A program made the translations under genes and the position numbers. Under the pieces are notes generated by a model that saw only the letters and a program-made list of their open reading frames with translations, did no database searches and was not told the DNA's origin. This document shows positions 50,587 to 63,420 of a stretch of DNA of 64,000 bases, in pieces (position 1 is the first letter of the stretch; each line of letters starts with the position of its first letter). This stretch comes from Rhodospirillum centenum SW (lineage in GTDB: Bacteria > Pseudomonadota > Alphaproteobacteria > Azospirillales > Azospirillaceae), in the NCBI RefSeq assembly GCF_000016185.1, contig NC_011420.2, positions 2,252,501-2,316,500 on the forward strand, written 5' to 3'.

Positions 50587-52366
50587 GGTCGCGCACGGGC
50601 TGCTGCGGGGAGCGCGGGCGGCGCAGCCCCGCCCGCAGCCGCCACCAGGGGCGCTCCACCGGAGTCAGGTCGATACCGACCGTGGTGACGCTCTCCCCCT
50701 CCATGGCGCAGACGATCAGGTCCACCGATCCTGCCCGCACCCGGTCACCCGGCGACGGCCGGCGGCCCAGCACCGTCTCCAGGAAGGCGGCGATGCTGCC
50801 CTCGGCCTGCGTGGCCGCCTCGATGGCGTAGAGCCGGCCGACGGTCGCCGCCGGGGTCATTCCCTGCACCTGGAAATCGCCGATGGCGGCCCCCCTCCTG
50901 CGGCCGGGGGCGCGGCGCTGACCGAACAGGCGGTCGAGCACGGCCAGAGCCCGTGCCTCCCCCAGCACCAGGATGGAGTCGCCGGGCTGCAGGGCGCGCA
51001 CCTCCTCCGGGGGGACGGGGCGCCCCTCGCGCAGCATGGCGAGCACCCGCACCGACTCCGGAATGACCAGCCGGCCCAGCCCGCGCGACACGGCCTCGCT
51101 GTCCGGTGCCGCGGTGAACATGGCGAGCTGCTCCTCCCCCATGGGCAGGTCGATGTCGATGCGCGGCGGCGGCGCCGGATCGGGCGGCACCTCCACCCGC
51201 AACAGCCGGGCCGCCGGACCGATGGTCCAGCCCTGCACCACCAGGGAGACCAGCACGACGACGAAGGCGATGCCGAAATAGGCCTGCGCCCCCTCCACCC
51301 CTGCCAGCACGGGGATGGTGCCCAGCACGATGGGCACCGCGCCGCGCAGGCCGACCCAGCCGACGAAGGCGATCTCGTTCCAGGCGAAGCGGAAGGGCAG
51401 CAGGCAGAGGGCGACCGCCAGAGGCCGCGCCAGCAGCACCAGCACCAGCGCGATCATCAGCCCCGGCAGGGCCAGCGGCTCCAGGGCCGACGGCGTGACC
51501 AGCAGGCCCAGCATGACGAACAGGGCGATCTGCGCCAGCCAGGCCAGCCCGTCGTGGAAGCGCCGGATCAGCAGGTCTGCCCGGTGCCGGCGGTTGCCCA
51601 GCACGAAGCCCGTGACAAAGACCGCCATGAAGCCGGAGGATCCCAGCCACTGCGCCACGCCGAAGATGAACAGGGCCCCCGACAGGGCCAGGATCGGATA
51701 GAGCCCGTCCGCCGCCTGGATCCGGTTGACCGCCCAGGCCAGCGCGTGCCCGGCCACGATCCCCAGCGCCACCCCGCCCATCAGTTGCAGGGCGAAATCG
51801 TGGGCGAAGACCCAGGGCGACAGGGGAGCGGTGGCCGTGACGAGCTGGATGCCCAGCAGCGTCAGGAAGATCGCCATCGGGTCGTTGAGGCCGGACTCCA
51901 CCTCCAGCGTGGCGCTGAGCCGGGGCCGCAGCCCCAGCCCGTGGGTGTTCAGCAGGAAGAAGACGGCCGCCGCGTCGGTGGAGCCGACGATGGCCCCGAT
52001 CAGCAGCCCCTCCTCCCAGCCCGTCCCCAGGAACCAGACCGCGGCCGCGCCGGTCGCGGCCGCCGTCAGCAGCACGCCGACGGTCGCCAGGACCAGGGCC
52101 GGCCAGCGCGCCTGCCGGAACGTCTCCCGCCGGGTGCGCAGGCCGCCGTCGAACAGGATCACGGCCAGCGCCACGCTGCCGACCAGATAGGCGACCTGAT
52201 AGTCGCCGAAGGGGATTCCGCCCGGACCGTCCTCGCCCGCCAGCATGCCCAGTCCCAGGAAGACCAGCAGCAGCGGTGCGCCGACACGCGAAGAAACCAG
52301 CCCCGCCACGATGGCGAGGAGAAGCAGCACGCCGGCCAGCAGGATCAGGTCGTTGACGGCCTCCAC
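50570..52366 (-). CDS. CPA1-family K+/H+ (or Na+/H+) antiporter, NhaP2/CvrA-like
   Basis: This 598-residue membrane protein has about 12-13 helices with the CPA1 core (GAIVGSTDAAAVFFLL, ESGLNDPMAIFLTLL with the key Asp, FVGWVGLRGAVPIVLG). A cytoplasmic C-terminal half follows, with a TrkA-C/RCK-C-type domain (about 400-480: MGEEQLAMFTAAP to DSILVLGEARAL) and a CorC_HlyC-like domain (about 505-580). This layout matches NhaP2, which exports K+. The start MEAVNDLILLAG at 52366 is normal. Convergent with pip, with a 17-base overlap. Confidence 0.9.
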   Translation of the reverse strand: MEAVNDLILLAGVLLLLAIVAGLVSSRVGAPLLLVFLGLGMLAGEDGPGGIPFGDYQVAYLVGSVALAVILFDGGLRTRRETFRQARWPALVLATVGVLLTAAATGAAAVWFLGTGWEEGLLIGAIVGSTDAAAVFFLLNTHGLGLRPRLSATLEVESGLNDPMAIFLTLLGIQLVTATAPLSPWVFAHDFALQLMGGVALGIVAGHALAWAVNRIQAADGLYPILALSGALFIFGVAQWLGSSGFMAVFVTGFVLGNRRHRADLLIRRFHDGLAWLAQIALFVMLGLLVTPSALEPLALPGLMIALVLVLLARPLAVALCLLPFRFAWNEIAFVGWVGLRGAVPIVLGTIPVLAGVEGAQAYFGIAFVVVLVSLVVQGWTIGPAARLLRVEVPPDPAPPPRIDIDLPMGEEQLAMFTAAPDSEAVSRGLGRLVIPESVRVLAMLREGRPVPPEEVRALQPGDSILVLGEARALAVLDRLFGQRRAPGRRRGAAIGDFQVQGMTPAATVGRLYAIEAATQAEGSIAAFLETVLGRRPSPGDRVRAGSVDLIVCAMEGESVTTVGIDLTPVERPWWRLRAGLRRPRSPQQPVRDLTPAS

Positions 52367-52455
52367 GGCATCTCCGAATCGGTCGGGCCGGACAGGGTCC
52401 GGCGGCAGTCGGGGGATCGGGCTGGCGGAACGGGATTAAACCGCGTCCCGGTGAA

Positions 52456-52465
52456 CACATATGTG
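52456..52465. promoter_or_regulatory. Short palindrome between the antiporter and nudC genes
   Basis: CACATATGTG is a perfect 10-base palindrome in the 240-base divergent gap. It is AT-rich compared with its surroundings and lies about 90 bases before the antiporter gene and 140 before nudC. It may be an operator or overlap a -10 element, but the promoter boxes are not clear. Confidence 0.3.
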
Positions 52466-52606
52466 ATTTGATCGCCACGGAACAACCCTCCCGGATGCTC
52501 GAAACCACCCGGACGGGTCGAAATCCGGGACCGGAGAACGGCGCATCCATGCGCCCGGGACGCGGTGCTTCCCTTCCACGCCGGCCCGTGTCACGACTGA
52601 CGCACC

Positions 52607-53527
52607 ATGAGCATCGTGAACTTCTATGCCGGCAGCAGCCTCGACCGTGCCGCGGTGAAGCGGCGGGATGCGGCATGGCTGGCCGGCCGCCTCGCCGCCG
52701 CCGGCACGCGGCTGGTGCCCGTCTGGCGCGGCAAGCATCTGGTGGACGGCCCGCGCGAGGCGCCGCAGCCGGTCTGGCTGGACCCGGCGGAGAGCTGGTG
52801 GCGGGAGATCGCCGCAGCGGAGCCGGTGTTCCTGGGGCTGGAGGGGGAGACCGCCTGTTTCGCCGTGGACCTGTCGCCGCTGGAGGACCCGGCCGCGCAC
52901 CCCCGGCTGGGCGGACTCGGCGCCTTCGTCGATCTGCGCACCCTGTCGCCGCTGATCGGAGAGCGGGCCGGCAGCCTGTTCGCCTATGCCCGCGGGCTGC
53001 TGCTCTGGCACGGGCGGCACCGCTTCTGCGGCGTCTGCGGCAGCGCCACCATCGTGGCCGACGGCGGCCATGCCCGGCACTGCACGGATCCTGCCTGCGC
53101 CACCCACCATTTCCCGCGCACCGATCCCGTGGTCATCATGCTGATCACCGACGGCGACCGCTGCATCCTGGGCCGGCAGCCGAAGTTTCCGCCCGGCTTC
53201 TATTCCTGCCTCGCCGGCTTCGTGGAACCCGGCGAGGGCGCGGAGGAAGCGGTGGCGCGGGAGAGCTGGGAGGAAGCCGGCGTCCACATCACGGATGTGC
53301 GCTACCATTCCTCGCAGCCCTGGCCCTTTCCGGGGCAGCTCATGCTGGGCTTCACGGCGCGGGCGACCAGTTCCGCCATCACCACCGACCCGGAGGAGAT
53401 GGAGGACGTGGCCTGGTTCGAGCGCGACTGGATCAAGGCCAACCGCGGCAGCGACGGCTTCCGCCTGCCGCCCCGTGACGCCATCGCCCGCCGCCTGATC
53501 GATGACTGGCTGGACGGCGCGGGCTGA
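52607..53527 (+). CDS. nudC: NAD+ diphosphatase/RNA-decapping hydrolase NudC
   Basis: NudC cleaves NAD(H) to NMN and AMP and removes NAD caps from RNA. The 306-residue protein has an N-terminal domain, a zinc ribbon (FCGVCGSATIVADGG to CTDPAC), the Nudix box GFVEPGEGAEEAVARESWEEAGV, and the NAD-specific motif SQPWPFP at about residue 228. The residues after that motif read GQLM, where the family usually has a Ser two residues after PFP. The start MSIVNFYAGSSLDRA at 52607 fits the family. Confidence 0.94.
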   Translation: MSIVNFYAGSSLDRAAVKRRDAAWLAGRLAAAGTRLVPVWRGKHLVDGPREAPQPVWLDPAESWWREIAAAEPVFLGLEGETACFAVDLSPLEDPAAHPRLGGLGAFVDLRTLSPLIGERAGSLFAYARGLLLWHGRHRFCGVCGSATIVADGGHARHCTDPACATHHFPRTDPVVIMLITDGDRCILGRQPKFPPGFYSCLAGFVEPGEGAEEAVARESWEEAGVHITDVRYHSSQPWPFPGQLMLGFTARATSSAITTDPEEMEDVAWFERDWIKANRGSDGFRLPPRDAIARRLIDDWLDGAG

Positions 53528-53628
53528 TCCCTACGGCGACCCGCGGCAGGCTCTCCTCCCGCACTCTTGCAAGTCAGTCTCAGTTGCGGTAGCGGAGTCG
53601 GGTATCCGCCGCATCGGGAGACTGTGCC

Positions 53629-53931
53629 GTGAAGGTCGAGAACCCCTGCGTGAAGCTCTGCAAGTTCGATGCCCGGGGCATGTGCCTGGGCTGCTTCCGC
53701 GACAAGGCGGAAGTGAAGGGCTGGAAACGTCTGGGGGAGGCGGAGCGCAGCGCCGTGCTGGAGCGCATCCGCCCGCTGGTCGCCCTGCACCCGGCGGGCA
53801 AGGACAGCGCCGGCAGACGCGGCAAGGAGCGCAAACGGCTGAAGAAGCTGGACCGCCGGATCGCCAGGCTGGAGCGCAAGCTGGCGGAGGCGCGCAGCGA
53901 GCGCGCCCGGCAGACGGCCGTCGCGGCCTGA
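53629..53931 (+). CDS. DUF1289-domain protein
   Basis: This 100-residue protein has an N-terminal four-cysteine DUF1289 motif (NPCVKLCKFDARGMCLGCFR), followed by a helical region ending in a basic coiled coil (LKKLDRRIARLERKLAEARSERARQ). The start is a GTG at 53629. DUF1289 proteins are small and are thought to bind iron-sulfur or zinc. The function is unknown. It lies between nudC and the convergent ferritin-like gene. Confidence 0.82.
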   Translation: MKVENPCVKLCKFDARGMCLGCFRDKAEVKGWKRLGEAERSAVLERIRPLVALHPAGKDSAGRRGKERKRLKKLDRRIARLERKLAEARSERARQTAVAA

Positions 53932-53964
53932 CGTCCAGGCCCGCCTGAACGGCAGCCCCGCGGA

Positions 53965-54780
53965 TCAGGCCAGGGCGGGCAGGCCGGCGCGACGGCGCAT
54001 CCGCTTGAAGGCGACCCGCGCGGCAAGGTCGTGCAGCATCCCCTGCGGCTTCAGCCCGCTGGCCTTGAACACCATGGCGACCATCCGGTCCAGGTGCTGG
54101 GGCCGGTAGTAGCTGTAGGCGTGCAGCATGTATTCCCGGGTGTTGACGGCCCGGTCGTAGGGCTGCTGCCAGTGGTTCGCCGCGTAATAGGCGTAGGCCA
54201 GCTCGTCGTCCTCGGTCTCGTTGATCCGGGACAGGGCGATCCACAGGCGCTGGAAGCGGTTCAGCCGCTCGCGCTCCAGATAGCGCTTCAGGTAATCATA
54301 GAACAGCTTGTAGTGGCGCAGCTCGTCCGCGGCGATGTGCTTGCAGATCAGCTTGAACACCGGCTCGTCGGTGCTGTCGCCCAGCGCCGTGTAGTAGCTG
54401 GAGGTGCCGGTCTCGACGATGCAGCGGGCGACCAGTTCGCCCGAGCGGGAGCCGCGGGCCGACGTGGTGGCATCGGTGTCGATCCGGTAGCCGTCGCGGA
54501 ACCGCTGCACCGCGTCCTGGAAGCTCCAGGCGGGGTCCACGGCCTCGGCCCAGCGGCCCAGCGCCTCACCGTGCTGCACCTCTTCCACCGCCCAGGCGCG
54601 CGCGACCTCCTGGAACTCCGGATCGTCAGCGAAGATGTTGCAGAGATAGTCGGCGTAGATGTGCCCGTTATATTCGACGAGGGCCGCCGCCTTGGCCACC
54701 TTCAGCATGGCCGGATCGACCTTGGAGGGGTCCAGCCGGTCCCAGGGCAGTTCGTCGATCGTCCAGTGCCTGTACGCCAT
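53965..54780 (-). CDS. Ferritin-like (diiron) protein related to acyl-ACP desaturases
   Basis: This 271-residue all-helical protein has the diiron pattern in two pairs of helices: VEYNGHIYADYL and WAVEEVQHGEALGRW, then VETGTSSYYTALG and HIAADELRHYKLFYDYL. Those give the ExxH/E ligands expected of an oxygen-activating or oxygen-reducing carboxylate-bridged diiron site. The start MAYRHWTIDELPWDRLDP at 54780 is normal; the frame from 54837 adds an arginine-rich lead. No fatty-acid or redox partner genes flank it, so I cannot say whether it is a desaturase, hydroxylase or ferritin-type enzyme. Confidence 0.8.
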   Translation of the reverse strand: MAYRHWTIDELPWDRLDPSKVDPAMLKVAKAAALVEYNGHIYADYLCNIFADDPEFQEVARAWAVEEVQHGEALGRWAEAVDPAWSFQDAVQRFRDGYRIDTDATTSARGSRSGELVARCIVETGTSSYYTALGDSTDEPVFKLICKHIAADELRHYKLFYDYLKRYLERERLNRFQRLWIALSRINETEDDELAYAYYAANHWQQPYDRAVNTREYMLHAYSYYRPQHLDRMVAMVFKASGLKPQGMLHDLAARVAFKRMRRRAGLPALA

Positions 54781-54980
54781 CGGAACGCGCCGTCTCCTCG
54801 TTGGGCCCGGCGCCGGGCGCCAGGATCGTATGACCATCGCGCGGCGGCTTGCGAGCGACCCGCAACCGCCGCGGCACCGCTGAAGATTGGCACGTCCGCC
54901 GGGCTATGCAACAGCCGACCCGGCAGGCCCCCCCCCGGCGGCCGACCATGCCGCAGCCCGATCGGGCGGGGGAACGGGCT

Positions 54981-55010
54981 GCGGCCCCTCCCCCGGAGGG
55001 AGGGAGCCGC
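54981..55010 (-). terminator. Hairpin after the atp operon
   Basis: GCGGC-CCCTCCC (54981-54992) pairs with GGGAGGG-A-GCCGC (54998-55010), with one bulged A and a five-base loop, ten bases beyond the atpC stop. There is no T-run. The rest of the 54781-55019 gap holds nothing else I recognise. Confidence 0.55.
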
Positions 55011-55019
55011 TGGCCGGTG

Positions 55020-55460
55020 TCAGGCCGCTTCGGCGTCCTGCTGGGAGGCGATCAGGTCCAGCTTCGCCTGGGTCGTCACGAGCCGGGTCTCCAGGGCGCG
55101 GCGCTCGACGTCGGAGGTCGCGTCCTCGATATCCTCGCGCAGATCGCTGATCTGTTTTTCCAGCGCCGCGGTATCGGACTTCAGCAGCGCGTCCAGGTCG
55201 GAGGCTTCCTCCGCCAGCACGGTGCAACGGGTGTCCGTCACCTCGGCGAAGCCGCCGGCCACGAAGATGCGGCGGCTGACGGTGGTCTGGTTGTCGCCGT
55301 AGACGTCGATGATGCCCGGACGCACGGTGACGATCATCGGCGCGTGTCCCGGCAGCACGCCGAACAGACCGTCGGCCCCCGGCACCACCACCATCGCCAC
55401 CGGCTGCGAAACCAGCAGCTTCTCCGGGGACACCAGTTCGAACTCGAGCTTGTCGGCCAT
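55020..55460 (-). CDS. atpC: ATP synthase F1 epsilon subunit
   Basis: Epsilon is the rotary stalk subunit that inhibits hydrolysis. The 146-residue protein has the N-terminal beta-barrel (KLEFELVSPEKLLVSQPVAMVVVPGADGLFGVLPGHAPMI in outline) and a C-terminal helical hairpin. Two adjacent ATGs (55463 and 55460) follow GGAGGTC; the second gives a better spacing of five bases, so I used it. It is the last gene of atpHAGDC. Confidence 0.96.
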   Translation of the reverse strand: MADKLEFELVSPEKLLVSQPVAMVVVPGADGLFGVLPGHAPMIVTVRPGIIDVYGDNQTTVSRRIFVAGGFAEVTDTRCTVLAEEASDLDALLKSDTAALEKQISDLREDIEDATSDVERRALETRLVTTQAKLDLIASQQDAEAA

Positions 55461-55538
55461 CATGACCTCCCGATGTCAGATTTCAGAAGCCCGGGGCCGG
55501 GGGCGTGTGCCCGCCGGCACCGGCCGTCCGTCCTCTGA

Positions 55539-57957
<2,419 letters not shown>

Positions 57958-58007
57958 GCCGGCCCTTTGTGGTTCTTGGCCCCGAACTCAACCCTGGCGG
58001 GGGCGGA

Positions 58008-60097
<2,090 letters not shown>

Positions 60098-60401
60098 CTG
60101 GTAACCTCGGCTAGTCCGTCAGACCTGAAGAATTTCAGGGCTTTAGCAATAAGCGGGCGAGCCAGGAGGATACCCCCCTGACGTCGGGCGAGCGAGCACA
60201 TAACACAGCGAAGAATGCGGTGCAACTGCAACAGGACACGCTGCCGCCGCGACACGGGTGCAGGCGGCTTAAGTGGGTCTTAACCCCTCGGCGCGCAGTC
60301 TTCCTCTTGCGTGTGCCGGGTTCCGGCCGCACGCCACCCCGACTGTCCGGAGGGGGGTGTCGGGGAGACCTCCGCTGACCCATGAGCGCACCGCAGCATC
60401 C
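60098..60401. other. Divergent region between atpH and the gene at 60402
   Basis: This 304-base gap holds a small inverted repeat, CCTGAA-GAAT-TTCAGG (60124-60139), about 30 bases before atpH, and a possible atp promoter further up (60197-60225). On the other strand I see no clear promoter for the gene at 60402. No RNA gene is recognisable. Confidence 0.4.
60197..60225 (-). promoter_or_regulatory. Possible promoter of the atp operon
   Basis: On the minus strand TTGCAC (60225-60220) and TATGTG (60202-60197) are 17 bases apart, giving a leader of about 95 bases to atpH. The -10 box is only half consensus, so this is tentative. Confidence 0.35.
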
Positions 60402-60743
60402 ATGACCGTCGTGCCCTTCTCCCTCGCCCGCTTCACCCCCGCCGATCTGGCGGAATGGAACTCGGTGGCCCTGCCCAAGCTGGACCGGGGTCTCTGGGAG
60501 TCCGTGACCCGCAGCTCCGGTCCCGACTTCGACCGGCTGGTCGTCCACTTCCCGAATCTGGACCGGCCCGTGTTCCGCTTCGAGCGGGACCGTCGGGGCG
60601 GCTACCGGCTGCTCTTCAATGACCGCCGCGGCTGGTACGAGATCGGCAGCGGCGACAGCGCCGGGGAGTGCCTGTCCGTCTGGAAGGGCCGGCTGCCGCG
60701 CAGCCCGCAGCGCCAGCCCGAGGACGCCAGCACCATCGCCTGA
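60402..60743 (+). CDS. Hypothetical protein (113 aa)
   Basis: I do not recognise this protein. The composition and pattern look like a real globular domain: alternating strands with conserved-looking aromatic residues (LVVHFPNLDRPVFRFERDRRGGYRLLFNDRRGWYEIGSG in outline). The ATG at 60402 (MTVVPFSLARFTPADL) is the most natural start; the upstream extension to 60273 is arginine- and proline-rich. It ends in a low-complexity, basic tail, and its stop codon lies in the first unit of a 17-bp tandem repeat. Confidence 0.6.
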   Translation: MTVVPFSLARFTPADLAEWNSVALPKLDRGLWESVTRSSGPDFDRLVVHFPNLDRPVFRFERDRRGGYRLLFNDRRGWYEIGSGDSAGECLSVWKGRLPRSPQRQPEDASTIA

Positions 60744-60797
60744 CGGTGCCTGCCGTCTGGCGGTACCTGACGTCTGACGGTGCCTGACGTCTGACGA
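60740..60797. repeat. 17-bp tandem repeat, three copies plus a partial one
   Basis: Units at 60740-60756, 60757-60773 and 60774-60790 are variants of CTGACGGTGCCTGACGT, followed by a partial copy. The repeat overlaps the stop codon of the hypothetical gene and lies just before the convergent flippase stop. Confidence 0.85.
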
Positions 60798-60809
60798 TGG
60801 CACCCGGCC

Positions 60810-62270
60810 TCAGGCCTTGGCCGGGCGGCCCAGGGCAGCGGCGGCGAAGGCGGCCAGCCGCGCCAGCGGGCCGCGATCGATCAGCAGCACCAGCGCCAGA
60901 TAGAACAGGGCGCCGGCCGGCACCAGCAGGGCCAGTGCCGGCAGCGCCGGCCAGTGCGGCACCAGCCAGAGGCGGGCCGCCAGCAGCAGGGCCGCCATCA
61001 GGCAGGCCCCCGCCACCGGCAGGGCGGCCGGGCCGAACTGGTCGCGCCAGCGCACCCCCGCGCCGACCCGTACCATCCAGGCGTTCAGCGGCAGCACGGC
61101 GACGAAGCGGGCCGCCCAGACCGCCGCCGCGACGACCACCCCCGCCTCTCCGAAAGCCACCAGCAGCGCGACGCTGACCGCGAGGCCGATCGCGTTCTGC
61201 ACCGCCAGCCAGCGCGGCCGGCCCACCGCCGTCAGCGCCGCATTGCCGAACTGCCGCACGAGCTGCGCCATGGCGACGATGCAGAGGATGCGGACCAGCG
61301 GCACCGCCGGATCCCAGCCCGGCCCCAGGACCAGCGCCACCACCTCCGGCGCCAGCGCGAACAGGCCGGCGAACAGCGGCTGGGTGACGAGCGCCGTCAG
61401 CTCCGTCGCCTGCCGGAAGCCGCGGGACAGCGCCTCGCGGTCATCCTGGCGGCGGGAGAACAGGGGCAGCGCCAACTGGTGCAGGGCACTGCCCAGGATC
61501 ATCCGGGCCGTATCCACCAGCCGCATGGCGACGGTCAGGTAACCGACCGCCGCCGGACCCAGCAGGTAGCCGACGATCAGCACGAACAGGCGCAGGTTCG
61601 CCTGCCAGAGGAACGACGCCACGAAGGCCGGCAGCGCGAAGCCCAGCAGCTCGCGCAGATGGCGCAGGGAGAGGACCAGCCGCGGTCGCCGTGGCGGGTC
61701 GATCCAGAGCGCCAGCGTGGCCGCGGCCGCCATGGCGATCTGCTGCGCCACCAGCGCCCAGACGCCGAATCCCCAGAGCGCCAGGGCCAGCCCGGCCGCT
61801 GCCCCGGCCAGCCGGCCGAAGAGGGAGCGCGCCGCCACGCGCTTGAAGCGCAGGTCACGCCGCAGCAGGGCCGTCATCACCCCGTTGGCGCCGCCGAAGA
61901 CGAGGCTCAGCCCCATCCAGGCCAGCACCGGCGCCAGCCCCGGCGCCTCGAACAGCCGCTCCGCCGCCGGCGCCAGGAACCAGCAGCCGGCGGCCATGCC
62001 GGCACCGAGCAGGAGGCTGGCCCAGAGCGCGCTGTCGGCATGGCGGTCGTCCAGATCGCGCCGCTGCACCAGGGCGTCGTGGAACAGCATCTCCGCCACC
62101 AGGTACAGCACCTGGACGATGGAGAGGGCGAGGCCGGCCAGCCCGAACTCGGCCGGGCCGATCAGCCGGGCCAGCACCAGGAGCGTCGCCAGCGACAGCA
62201 GCGAGACACCGCCGCTCTCCAGCACGACCCAGACGACGCCGCGCGCGGCGGCAAGGCGGCTGCCGCTCAT
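60810..62270 (-). CDS. Polysaccharide (Wzx/MOP-superfamily) flippase-like membrane protein
   Basis: This 486-residue protein has about 12-14 transmembrane helices and the MATE/MOP-superfamily pattern seen in O-antigen and exopolysaccharide flippases (LESGGVSLLSLATLLVLARLIGPAEFGLAGLALSIVQV in outline at the start). The ATG at 62270 (MSGSRLAAARG) is preferred over an arginine-rich extension to 62384. It probably moves lipid-linked oligosaccharide across the inner membrane. It stands alone here, with no neighbouring glycosyltransferase genes, while the GT operon at 13.6-17.0 kb is a possible functional partner. Confidence 0.85.
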   Translation of the reverse strand: MSGSRLAAARGVVWVVLESGGVSLLSLATLLVLARLIGPAEFGLAGLALSIVQVLYLVAEMLFHDALVQRRDLDDRHADSALWASLLLGAGMAAGCWFLAPAAERLFEAPGLAPVLAWMGLSLVFGGANGVMTALLRRDLRFKRVAARSLFGRLAGAAAGLALALWGFGVWALVAQQIAMAAAATLALWIDPPRRPRLVLSLRHLRELLGFALPAFVASFLWQANLRLFVLIVGYLLGPAAVGYLTVAMRLVDTARMILGSALHQLALPLFSRRQDDREALSRGFRQATELTALVTQPLFAGLFALAPEVVALVLGPGWDPAVPLVRILCIVAMAQLVRQFGNAALTAVGRPRWLAVQNAIGLAVSVALLVAFGEAGVVVAAAVWAARFVAVLPLNAWMVRVGAGVRWRDQFGPAALPVAGACLMAALLLAARLWLVPHWPALPALALLVPAGALFYLALVLLIDRGPLARLAAFAAAALGRPAKA

Positions 62271-62582
62271 CGGACGCCCCCGGGGATCGGGAGGCCGCGG
62301 ACGGACGGAAGGGGTTCGGTCATGGCGGATCGCACGGCTGCGGGAACGGACGGCGTATAACGCCCGGCGGTCCCCGGCCGGCACGGCGCGGTCCGGCTAG
62401 CCCCGAAGAGCAGGCGCGCGGAAGAACAGGCACGCGGACAGCGGGAGGCACCCCCGGTGACTCCCGGCCGGTGACTCCCGGATTGCATCGGCCGGTCGAT
62501 GGCGGCATGTTCACCCCATCATTCTGTCGCCTGCACCGCTGCGGCCCCTGCCCCTGCCGGATCAGGCGCGGGAGAGAGACAG
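62271..62582. other. Divergent region between the flippase and map genes, with a 14-bp tandem repeat
   Basis: The 312-base gap contains an exact tandem duplication of CCGGTGACTCCCGG (62454-62467 and 62468-62481) upstream of map. I see no clear -35/-10 pair on either strand and no gene. Confidence 0.5.
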
Positions 62583-63395
62583 ATGCGTCAGTCGCGCCAG
62601 ACCGACCAGCATGGCCGGCCGATCACCCTCTACGGGGCCGAGGACTGGCCCGCGCTGCGCCGCGCCGGGCGTCTGGCCGCGGAGGCGCTGGACCATGTCG
62701 CCGGCCTGATCCGTCCGGGCATCAGCACCGCCGAGCTGGACCGCCAGTGCGAAGCCTGGATGCGGGAGCGCGGGGCGGTGCCCGCCACCCTGGGCTATCA
62801 CGGCTACCGCCATGCGAGCTGCATCTCCATCAACCATGTCGTCACCCACGGCGTACCGTCGGAGGACAAGCGGCTGGTCGAGGGCGATATCGTCAATGTC
62901 GATCTCTCCCCGATCCTGGACGGCTGGTTCGGGGACAGCAGCCGCACCTACTTCGTCGGCGAGCCCTCGCCGCTGGCACGGCGGCTGACCCGCACGGCCT
63001 GGCGGGCGATGTGGGCGGGAATCGAGGCGGTGCGCCCCGGCGCGCGCATGGGCGATGTCGGCCACGCCATCGAAGCCGCGGCCCGCGCCGAGGGTTTCAC
63101 CGTCGTGCGCGACTTCTGCGGCCACGGCATCGGCCGCGTCTTCCACGATGCGCCGGAGGTGCTGAACTTCGGCCGCCCGGGCACCGGCGTGCTGCTGGAA
63201 CCGGGCATGGTCTTCACCATCGAGCCGATGGTGAACGCCGGCGGTGCGGCCGTGAAGGTGATGGCCGACAAGTGGACGACCGTGACCCGCGACCGGTCCC
63301 TCTCCGCCCAGTTCGAGCACATGGTGGGCGTGACCGAGACGGGGGTGGAGGTCTTCACCCGCTCCCCCGCGGGACTGGACGGCGAGCCGGCCTGA
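62583..63395 (+). CDS. map: Type I methionine aminopeptidase
   Basis: The enzyme removes the initiator Met from nascent proteins. The 270-residue protein has the five metal ligands in order: Asp in VNVDLSPILDGWFGDSSRTY (two), His in GHGIGRVFHDAPEV, Glu in FTIEPMV and Glu in FEHMVGV. It is of the short bacterial type without a zinc-finger extension. The ATG at 62583 is preceded by GGAGAGAG; the frame from 62499 is an artefact of GC bias. Confidence 0.95.
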   Translation: MRQSRQTDQHGRPITLYGAEDWPALRRAGRLAAEALDHVAGLIRPGISTAELDRQCEAWMRERGAVPATLGYHGYRHASCISINHVVTHGVPSEDKRLVEGDIVNVDLSPILDGWFGDSSRTYFVGEPSPLARRLTRTAWRAMWAGIEAVRPGARMGDVGHAIEAAARAEGFTVVRDFCGHGIGRVFHDAPEVLNFGRPGTGVLLEPGMVFTIEPMVNAGGAAVKVMADKWTTVTRDRSLSAQFEHMVGVTETGVEVFTRSPAGLDGEPA

Positions 63396-63420
63396 TCCCC
63401 TACGCCGCCGCAGCCCCCCG

